Shown here: positions 22,890 through 28,361 of the stretch, piece after piece | Numbering within the stretch: position 1 is the first letter of the stretch | Layout of the letters: every line of letters starts with the position of its first letter | Source: an uncultured bacterium | GTDB lineage: Bacteria; Actinomycetota; Coriobacteriia; Coriobacteriales; Eggerthellaceae | Reading direction: 5' to 3' | Assembly (NCBI GenBank): GCA_905214325.1 | Contig: CAJMLT010000018.1 | Location: 1-28,361, forward strand | Length of the DNA: 28,361 nucleotides | Made by a program: the position numbers and the translations under genes | Notes under the pieces: model-generated | Database searches by the model: none | What the model was told of the DNA's origin: nothing | Seen by the model: only the letters and a program-made list of their open reading frames with translations

Positions 22890-23768
22890 ATGACGAACTC
22901 TTCGGGAAAACTCATCATCACTCCAACCCCTTTGGGTAACTTGGGGGATATGACGCCCCGTGCGCTGGAGGCATTGCGCATCTGTGATGTCGTGTGTTGT
23001 GAGGACACGCGGGTCACGGGTAGGCTGTTGGCTGCGTTGGGTATCGAAAAGCGCCTCGAGCGTCTGGATGAAGCCCTGATCGGCTCCCAGGCCTCGCGTA
23101 TCATCACACGGGTGGCCGACGGCGAAGTTGTGGCCTATTGCAGCGATGCGGGTATGCCCGGGGTGTCCGATCCCGGCCAACGTTTGATCGATATGGCCTA
23201 CGAACAGGGTGTATCCGTCGAAGTTCTGCCGGGGCCGACGGCGCTTGCCACCGCCTATGTGGCAAGTGGATTCACCGCCCAAAGTTTTTACTTCGGTTCG
23301 TTTTTCCCGCGCAAGGAAGGCGAGCGTATCCGGGTATTGGAATCGCTTCGTTTACTTGATGCGGTATTGATCTTCTATGAAAGTCCGCAGCGTATCGCTT
23401 CCGCGCTCGAAGTGGTGGCCGATGTGTTTCCTCATCGCCGTGTGGCGGTGTGCCGCGAATTGACCAAGGTGCACGAAGAAGTGGTTCGCGGCGCTGCCCC
23501 GCAGGTGCGCGATGAATTTCTCTCCCGTGCGTCGTGCGGTGCGATCAAAGGTGAAATCGTTTTGGTGGTGGAAGCACCGACACAGCAAGAAGCTCTCGAA
23601 AGACAGTGCGAAATCAATGGGGAGGCCACGCGGTGTGCCCGACGTTTACTCGCTGCAGGCGATAGGTCCAAGAAGGACATCGTGGGGCACCTTCAACATG
23701 AATACGGTCTTTCCCGCAACGAAGCCTACGACATCGTCCATGCGCCATCGGAATCCGTGCACTCGTGA
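22890..23768 (+). CDS. rsmI: 16S rRNA (cytidine1402-2'-O)-methyltransferase
   Basis: SAM-dependent enzyme that 2'-O-methylates C1402 in the decoding centre. The 292-residue protein shows TPTPLGNLGDMTPRALE (11-27), CCEDTRVTGRLL (36-47), the SDAGMPGVSDPG loop at about 85-96, EVLPGPTALATAYVASGF and FFPRKEGER, all typical of the RsmI branch of the tetrapyrrole-methylase fold. Length matches the family. The Shine-Dalgarno is weak (GGGTCG). It lies between ridA and the transporter, whose GTG start overlaps its stop. Confidence 0.95.
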   Translation: MTNSSGKLIITPTPLGNLGDMTPRALEALRICDVVCCEDTRVTGRLLAALGIEKRLERLDEALIGSQASRIITRVADGEVVAYCSDAGMPGVSDPGQRLIDMAYEQGVSVEVLPGPTALATAYVASGFTAQSFYFGSFFPRKEGERIRVLESLRLLDAVLIFYESPQRIASALEVVADVFPHRRVAVCRELTKVHEEVVRGAAPQVRDEFLSRASCGAIKGEIVLVVEAPTQQEALERQCEINGEATRCARRLLAAGDRSKKDIVGHLQHEYGLSRNEAYDIVHAPSESVHS

Positions 23769-25222
23769 TCGCAGACAAATCGGACGACATCTCCCATTCC
23801 GTTTCCGATGAAGACGATGACGCCTCGGTAGCGCGCTCACTTTCGCCTCTGCGTCGACGACTGATATTTTCAACGATGTACCTGGGTGCTTTCGTTGCCG
23901 TCATTGCTCAGTCCATGGTCATTACGGCGTTGCCGGCGATCATGTATCAGTTCGATGTGGATGCGGCGCTGGGTCAGCTGCTCACCACGTCCTATATCTT
24001 CGTTTTGGGTTTGGTTTCGGCGACGACGGCGTTTCTCATCAATCGTTTCAATTCGAAAACGCTCTTCTTGGTTTCCATGGGTATTCTGTTCGTCGGCTGT
24101 CTCGGATCGATCTTCGCGCCCTCGTATGAAGTACTGCTTGCCTCCCGGCTGCTTCAGTCGGCGGGGGCGGGTATTTCACTCCCCTTGATTCAAGTGGTGG
24201 CGCTTCTCATCTTCCCGAAACAGCGTTACGGTTTCGCTATGGGGCTCGTCGGATTGATCATCGGTTTCGGACCCGCATTGGGGCCTGCACTGTCGGGTGT
24301 TATCGTTGATGTGTGGTGCTGGCAGGCGATATTCGTCTTTTTGGCGATTGCCTCCGCTTGTGTATTGGTGATGGGCGTCTTCGTGCAGAAAAACGTGACG
24401 AAACAGCATGCGGTCCATTTGGATGTCATTTCGATGGTGCTCTTCTATGTTGGGTGCTCCCTTGTCCTCTTCGTCTCTTCGTGCATGGAATCCGATTCGC
24501 CCATAGGCGTGCAATTGTTCGTTTGCCTGGGGATAGCCTTGGTGCTGATGATTGTGTTCGTGCGCCGTCAGCTGAGGATAGAGGAGCCTTTCTTGAAGTT
24601 GTCCTGCTTCAAGACGCGCACCTTCGCGGTTTCCGCGGTGCTGGTGGTTATCGGGCAGGTGGCTATGATGTCGGCATCGATCATGGTTCCCCTCTACGTG
24701 CAGGATGTGCAGGGGCTTTCGGCTACCGTGTCCGGTCTTGCCATCACACCGGGTGCTCTTTTGTTGGGGGTGTTCAATCCCATAACGGGCCGCCTGCTCG
24801 ATCTTTACGGTCCGCGCAAGGTTGCTCTTTCCGGGTTCGTCATTTTGATAGTGGGTACGGCAGCGTTCCTTCCTTGTGATGGGCAAACTCCTGCGTGGGT
24901 TATCACCGTGCTCTACGGATTCAGAATTATAGGGGTAGCCTGTGTGATGATGCCCCTGACGGGCTTCGCCTGTGCGGAATTGAGCCAGCATGATCTTCCT
25001 CAAGCCACGGCTATCATCACGGCTTTTCGCCAGATAGGTTCGGCTTTCATCGTGTCACTTCTTATCACCATCATGGCTCACGTTGCGGACAACCCCATCG
25101 GCGTCGATGATTGGGGCTTCGACGTGAGCTTCATGGTGCAGATCCTTGTTTTGGGTGCGGGTCTGCTTCTCTCCTTCGTGTTCCTGCCTAAGCGGGCCAG
25201 GCGAGCGCATCGGGAACGGTGA
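23765..25222 (+). CDS. DHA2-family MFS drug/solute exporter
   Basis: A 485-residue membrane protein with about 14 hydrophobic segments after a 35-residue acidic cytoplasmic leader (DDISHSVSDEDDDASVARSL). The first segment (GAFVAVIAQSMVITALPAIM), followed by LLTTSYIFVLGLVSATTAFL, LLASRLLQSAGAGISLPLIQ and GFGPALGPALSGVI (motif C of antiporters), marks the EmrB/QacA-type 14-TMS proton antiporters. ITGRLLDLYGPRKVAL is the second-half motif. It begins with GTG overlapping the rsmI stop (GTGA), so ridA-rsmI-MFS is one operon. The substrate cannot be told; no accessory EmrA-type protein or regulator is next to it. Confidence 0.9.
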   Translation: MIADKSDDISHSVSDEDDDASVARSLSPLRRRLIFSTMYLGAFVAVIAQSMVITALPAIMYQFDVDAALGQLLTTSYIFVLGLVSATTAFLINRFNSKTLFLVSMGILFVGCLGSIFAPSYEVLLASRLLQSAGAGISLPLIQVVALLIFPKQRYGFAMGLVGLIIGFGPALGPALSGVIVDVWCWQAIFVFLAIASACVLVMGVFVQKNVTKQHAVHLDVISMVLFYVGCSLVLFVSSCMESDSPIGVQLFVCLGIALVLMIVFVRRQLRIEEPFLKLSCFKTRTFAVSAVLVVIGQVAMMSASIMVPLYVQDVQGLSATVSGLAITPGALLLGVFNPITGRLLDLYGPRKVALSGFVILIVGTAAFLPCDGQTPAWVITVLYGFRIIGVACVMMPLTGFACAELSQHDLPQATAIITAFRQIGSAFIVSLLITIMAHVADNPIGVDDWGFDVSFMVQILVLGAGLLLSFVFLPKRARRAHRER

Positions 25223-25311
25223 TCCCCGTATCACGAAGCTGGGATGATGTAGCATAGCGCTACGACAACAAATGTGATGAAATCTCATTCAATGTAGTAA
25301 GAGGATGGGAG

Positions 25312-25566
25312 ATGCTGCTCAACTTAACGATAGATAATTGGATGTCGTATCACGATGAGGCTACACTTAGCCGTGTTGGCACGTTTGAGCGCCAGCACCA
25401 AAAAACGCTCTCCAAGATTCCTGGCTTTCGCAGTCGCAAGGCGCTGCCGGTGGCATCGATATACGGTGGTAATGCATCGGGTAAGACTGGTTTGTTTAAG
25501 TCTAGAAAAAAGTTCAGTGTTTTAGGCATTCCAGTAAAGAATCGCTCAAGGAAAGAAAGCAAATAA
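25312..25566 (+). pseudogene. Truncated AAA-type ATPase (SMC/RloC-like N-terminus only)
   Basis: The first 63 residues match the start of AAA_15/AAA_21-type ATPases: MLLNLTIDNWMSYHDEATLS, then a basic linker and Walker A GGNASGKT (52-59) in PVASIYGGNASGKTGLFK. Right after that the frame runs into SRKKFSVLGIP and stops at 84 residues, where family members continue for about 300 more. No Walker B or later part follows in any frame I checked. GAGG lies upstream of ATG 25312. Full-length relatives are often in phage-defence or abortive-infection operons. Breakpoint is near 25500. Confidence 0.7.
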
Positions 25567-25728
25567 GTGATCAACAGAAGGTTTTTCTGGTTGATTTTGG
25601 GGTGACGATTTGTAAGGTAATCCTCAGCCTTATTGAGTCGTCATCGTCGAGACTCTCGCACTGATGGCTGTTCGCCTGAGTGGTTGATGTAAGGCCGCTG
25701 TATAATGAGCAACTAACCAAATGGTTGA
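25567..25728. other. Unassigned stretch between two gene remnants
   Basis: No recognised gene. A hairpin ATCAACAGAA (25570-25579) against TTCT and GTTGAT (25585-25595), with one bulge, is followed by a few T. A perfect TATAAT lies at 25701-25706 without a usable -35. A 53-codon frame spans 25506-25667 but has no start and no family features. Confidence 0.4.
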
Positions 25729-26373
25729 ATTTGGGATAAAAAATACCCCCAAGTTTCGCTTAAATCAGAGGCGCAGGGGGTTTCAAATACGTATACTAAC
25801 GCCGTCTATGACAACGGGATTGGTATCCCGGAATCGCTTAGGAATGCAGGCATAGTGTTCGATGGAACAAAAGATGCGCTTGCCTTGGCTACGAAGCGCG
25901 GAGTGACTGACGGCAACGGCATTGGCAATGGTTTATGGATTCTTGATAGTATGGTTAAAGATAATCATGGCTCATTTGAAATCACGTCAGGCGGTGTTCG
26001 ATATACCCTTAGGCATCTTCGACGCGGTGAGACTCAATATCCAGCAGCATCTTTTTCTAATGCCAAAATGCTTATAGGTGGTTCAACTCTTGTTGATTTT
26101 CAGCTTGACTGTACTAAGGACATGCTACTGAGCAATATTCTTCCCCAAGGCGAGAGCGTTGATTACTGGAAAGAAAACCATGAGGACCCCCGCAATGAAG
26201 AAGACTGTCTGCTGGACGTTATGACGGAATCCGTGGGATTAGGTACGCGCTATAATGCAAGACATTTCGCAAATATTGCACTGAACGCTGCACGAGAATT
26301 TCAGGGGCGGGTGTCCGGTCCTTTCAGCTCGAATGATGACATGTGGGCGTCTATATTCGATGACGAAGAGTAG
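25729..26373 (+). pseudogene. GHKL (HATPase)-fold protein remnant lacking its N-terminus
   Basis: The open frame from 25729 has no start codon before GTG 25855, yet homology-like sequence begins earlier: VYDNGIGIPESLRN (DNGxGI box, 25810-25830) precedes that GTG. A second glycine box GNGIGNGLWIL and GSFEITSGGVRYTL follow, then GGSTLVDFQL, all typical of histidine-kinase-like ATP-binding folds. The N-box part is missing, so the gene is 5'-truncated, with the break near 25795. The last 30 residues (REFQGRVSGPFSSNDDMWAS, ending FDDEE) resemble the loosely conserved tail of some RelB/DinJ antitoxins, a weak suggestion only. The toxin gene begins two bases after the stop. Confidence 0.6.
25738..25781 (-). 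terminator. Inverted repeat reading as a minus-strand terminator
   Basis: ACCCCC (25745-25750) and GGGGGT (25776-25781) are complementary around a 25-nt loop with an inner CGC/GCG pairing. On the minus strand the 3' arm is followed by A and six T (complement of 25738-25743), so it could end a minus-strand transcript. The source of such a transcript is not evident. Confidence 0.4.
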
Positions 26374-26375
26374 CC

Positions 26376-26654
26376 ATGCTCGATATCAGATACACCCCGC
26401 AATTCAAAAAAGACATCAAGAAGAAACGCAAGCAGGGATCGGATTTGGAGAAGCTCGACAAGGTTATTCTTGCGCTGCGCAAGCAGGATCTGCTCCCTGA
26501 GCGTAATCGTAACCATGAGCTTTCGGGTGTCTACAGAGGGCATAGGGAATGTCATATCGAGCCTGATTGGTTATTGATGTACAGGGTTGACGAAGATTCG
26601 GTTGTACTGACGGCCGTTCGAACGGGATCGCATAGCGAGTTGCTGGGAATGTGA
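26376..26654 (+). CDS. YafQ-family mRNA interferase toxin
   Basis: A 92-residue RelE/YafQ-superfamily toxin that would cleave mRNA on the ribosome. It starts MLDIRYTPQFKKDIKKKRKQ and has all expected active-site positions: His47 (NHELSG), His60 (RECHIEPDWLLMYR), Asp64, Trp65 and His86 (RTGSHSELLGM). It therefore looks functional. Normally a DinJ-type antitoxin gene overlaps it just upstream; here the upstream frame is a HATPase remnant and no complete antitoxin is seen. GAAGAG upstream is a weak ribosome binding site. A small terminator follows. Confidence 0.88.
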   Translation: MLDIRYTPQFKKDIKKKRKQGSDLEKLDKVILALRKQDLLPERNRNHELSGVYRGHRECHIEPDWLLMYRVDEDSVVLTAVRTGSHSELLGM

Positions 26655-26680
26655 CGCATAGGTACAAATACGAGTCGGTT

Positions 26681-26727
26681 CGCAACGTAATTTGTGGATT
26701 ATAAAAAGAAGCGCAACACAATTTGTG
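26681..26727 (+). repeat. Pair of 16-bp direct repeats
   Basis: CGCAACGTAATTTGTG (26681-26696) and CGCAACACAATTTGTG (26712-26727) differ at two bases and start 31 bp apart, about three helical turns. They lie between the toxin and the surface-protein gene. The second copy is part of the terminator. Confidence 0.55.
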
Positions 26728-26733
26728 TTTTTT
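26715..26733 (+). terminator. Possible terminator of the toxin gene
   Basis: AACAC (26715-26719) pairs with GTGTT (26725-26729) around AATTT, overlapping a run of six T (26728-26733). The stem is short, so strength is uncertain. Confidence 0.5.
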
Positions 26734-26746
26734 AACGGTACTTTCT

Positions 26747-26758
26747 GGGGGGGGGGGG
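26747..26758 (+). repeat. Run of 12 G upstream of the BspA-like gene
   Basis: Twelve consecutive G lie 92 bases before the surface-protein ATG. The last three G plus CT (26756-26760) can pair with AGCCC (26765-26769) around CAAA. Such long homopolymers slip during replication and are known contingency loci in other bacteria. It sits about 15 bp upstream of the best -35 candidate. Confidence 0.85.
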
Positions 26759-26773
26759 CTCAAAAGCCCTTGT

Positions 26774-26802
26774 TTGATGCGGTACTGATACGCAGGTATA
26801 CG
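26774..26802 (+). promoter_or_regulatory. Candidate promoter of the BspA-like gene
   Basis: TTGATG (26774-26779), 17-bp spacer, TATACG (26797-26802): four of six matches in each box at ideal spacing. It lies between the poly-G run and the ribosome binding site GAAGGA (26836-26841). Confidence 0.4.
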
Positions 26803-26850
26803 TAACGTGTTCATCGTTTGATAGATTCATCCACCGAAGGACACATACTC

Positions 26851-28361
26851 ATGAATACCTCCCAGGGCAAACCCAACTCATTTCCCGCACCAAACCCTGT
26901 CGTACAGCAACCACGGCTGAGCGCCGTGGTTCGCATTCTGTTGTCATGCTTGCTCGTTATAGGACTTGCACCCTTTAGCTTAACTGCTACCCAACAAGCC
27001 TATGCAGCTACCACCCACACCGTCACCTACGATGCCGATGGGGGCTCAGGCACTTCCCTTCCCGAGCAAACCATGCAGCACACCGGAGACATGATAGCCA
27101 TCTACGATGGCACCGGTCTTGCCCGCACGGGAGATACCTTCACCTCTTGGAAAGCCACGTGGTCAGATGGAGTGGAACAGGAGGTGACCTCCGGAGAAGT
27201 CATAGCCCTGCGTGATGCCGACCTCACCCTGACGGCTCAATATGCCGGAGCAACCCTTTCTAAGAATTCTACCGCTGAAGAAGTGCTGCCCGTTATTGCG
27301 TATGGGTGGTGTAAGCCGGAGAAGGGAGGGATCGGTGATGAAAACGTTGCCACGATCACCTTCACCGATATCGTTCCTAGTTCGTACTATTCGACATGGA
27401 ATGCTGCTTCTACAGGAGACCTCAATGCCTATGCAGTTGATAACAATAATGGTCTCTATGATGTGTATCTTGTCAGTCCCGAGAACGTTTCGGGGGCTGT
27501 GGACAGCTCTTCCTTGTTCGAAGGCTTTTCCCGAGTGGCTTCAATCGACTTCAACGATCATTTTGATACGTCTACCGTGACGGGTATGTCTCAGATGTTC
27601 TACAACTGCTCGAATCTCACATCTCTCGACCTAACCAAGTTCGACACTTCTAGCGTGGCGAATATGTATTCTATGTTCGGGGAATGTTCTTCCCTTACTT
27701 TTCTCGATGTGAGTGGTTTGGATACGTCTAACGTGACGGATATGAGTTATATGTTTCAATACTGCTCAAAACTAACGTCACTTGACGTATCTGGTTTTGA
27801 TACATCTAACGTGGAAAAGATACACAACATGTTCTACTACTGCTCAAATCTCACTTCTCTCGATGTAACCAATTTCAACACATCCAACGTTAAGGATATG
27901 TACAGGATGTTCTACAACTGCTCGAAACTCACCTCTCTCGATGTAACCAATTTTGATACGTCTAACGTGACGGATATGAGATTTATAGTCGGCTTCTGTT
28001 CTAATCTCGCCTCCCTTGATGTAACCAATTTCGACACGGCCAATGTGGAGGACATGCATGGTATGTTTTCGAATTGTGAGAAACTAACCTCTCTTGATCT
28101 TTCGTCTTTCGACACCTCAAAATTAGAATCGACGAACAATATGTTCTCCGACTGTTCTTCCCTCACATTCCTCGATCTCTCGTCCTTCGATACCTCTAGC
28201 GTGACGGATATGGATAACATGTTCGAAGGCTGTTCTTCTCTTGTCTCCCTCGATCTCTCCTCCTTTGATACGTCTAAGGTAAAGAGAATGGATAGCATGT
28301 TCGACCGCATGAAATCATCCTGTATCGTCGGGTGTCGCAATGCTGATGAGGTCACCAAGTT
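26851..28361 (+). CDS. BspA-like leucine-rich-repeat surface protein (partial, 3' end outside window)
   Basis: The frame from ATG 26851 is open to the window end (503 codons), with GAAGGA nine bases upstream. An N-terminal signal peptide has basic residues, a hydrophobic core (about 24-46, VVRILLSCLLVIGLAPF) and a likely cleavage after AYA (residue 52). Residues about 56-135 resemble an InlB B-type/Listeria-Bacteroides repeat (HTVTYDADGGSG). From residue 238 come DUF285 repeats of 26 residues with the pattern FDTSNVTDMxxMFxxCSxLTSLD. Such proteins are exported and bind host matrix or other microbes in oral and gut bacteria; anchoring cannot be judged as the C-terminus is missing. Confidence 0.9.
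   Translation, partial: MNTSQGKPNSFPAPNPVVQQPRLSAVVRILLSCLLVIGLAPFSLTATQQAYAATTHTVTYDADGGSGTSLPEQTMQHTGDMIAIYDGTGLARTGDTFTSWKATWSDGVEQEVTSGEVIALRDADLTLTAQYAGATLSKNSTAEEVLPVIAYGWCKPEKGGIGDENVATITFTDIVPSSYYSTWNAASTGDLNAYAVDNNNGLYDVYLVSPENVSGAVDSSSLFEGFSRVASIDFNDHFDTSTVTGMSQMFYNCSNLTSLDLTKFDTSSVANMYSMFGECSSLTFLDVSGLDTSNVTDMSYMFQYCSKLTSLDVSGFDTSNVEKIHNMFYYCSNLTSLDVTNFNTSNVKDMYRMFYNCSKLTSLDVTNFDTSNVTDMRFIVGFCSNLASLDVTNFDTANVEDMHGMFSNCEKLTSLDLSSFDTSKLESTNNMFSDCSSLTFLDLSSFDTSSVTDMDNMFEGCSSLVSLDLSSFDTSKVKRMDSMFDRMKSSCIVGCRNADEVTK
27562..28361 (+). repeat. Tandem 78-bp coding repeats (DUF285 LRR)
   Basis: Nine complete 78-bp units run without a gap from 27562 to 28263, and a tenth begins at 28264 then diverges (SMFDRMKSSCIVG). 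Each encodes 26 residues beginning FDTS or a close variant. Conserved positions are the start FDTS, MF, the Cys at unit position 16 and LTSLD. Unit 6 is degenerate (RFIVGFCSNLASL). Confidence 0.9.

Noticed and set aside
25701..25706. Perfect TATAAT as a promoter for the GHKL remnant
   Set aside because: No -35 at a usable distance and no start codon or intact gene follows.
27912..28358. Minus-strand frame with repeated FTLDVSKEERS-like units
   Set aside because: Its repeats are only the reverse reading of the DUF285 repeat array.
27562..28361. Regular direct repeats resembling a CRISPR array
   Set aside because: The repeats are contiguous 78-bp coding units of a surface protein with no unique spacers, and no cas genes are present.

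Overview
This window looks like the chromosome of a mid-to-high G+C anaerobic actinobacterium, most likely class Coriobacteriia (Eggerthella/Slackia/Cryptobacterium-like). That is an inference. It rests on the mix of a giant 2-hydroxyacyl-CoA dehydratase activase fusion, a UPF0210/PFL protein, an EF-G-like paralogue, a DHA2 exporter and a BspA-like leucine-rich-repeat surface protein, together with the codon style. No rRNA, tRNA or CRISPR array was seen.

Layout. (1) 62-1789: a helix-turn-helix protein directly abutting a membrane-anchored Hanks-type protein kinase. (2) 1813-3229: the infC-rpmI-rplT translation operon, with an extended -10 promoter, a leader that can fold as either antiterminator or terminator, and an infC start that is best read as the rare codon ATA behind a perfect Shine-Dalgarno. 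(3) 3210-8146: a small acidic protein on the minus strand, a trigger-factor-like chaperone lacking the PPIase domain and the ribosome-docking motif, an EF-G-like GTPase with altered G motifs, and an iron-type alcohol dehydrogenase. (4) 8332-14521: a compact housekeeping operon, glmS-acpS-nnrD-ligA-tlyA, closed by a 47-nt hairpin. (5) 14604-20621: a divergent pair, UPF0210 protein on the minus strand and the 1529-residue activase/dehydratase fusion on the plus strand, with only 63 bp between them. (6) 20709-25222: a small membrane protein, threonine deaminase (minus strand) diverging from ridA, then rsmI and a DHA2-type MFS exporter.

(7) 25223-26850 is an accessory patch, visibly more AT-rich than the core. 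It holds a truncated AAA ATPase stopping just after Walker A, a promoterless-looking HATPase (GHKL) remnant lacking its N-terminus, an intact YafQ-family toxin with no recognisable antitoxin, several hairpins, a direct repeat and a run of 12 G. (8) 26851 to the window end is a secreted BspA-like protein with a signal peptide and nine complete 26-residue repeats plus part of a tenth; its 3' end lies outside the window.

How the parts work together. Translation (IF3, L35, L20, EF-G-like, TlyA, RsmI, trigger factor-like) dominates the core. Threonine deaminase and RidA form a metabolic pair, because RidA removes the reactive enamine/imine that the deaminase makes. GlmS, NnrD and LigA are linked by co-transcription rather than by pathway. 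The most interesting points are the ATA start and attenuator of infC, the stripped-down trigger factor, the degenerate EF-G, the 12-G tract before the surface-protein gene, and the orphan toxin among gene debris.
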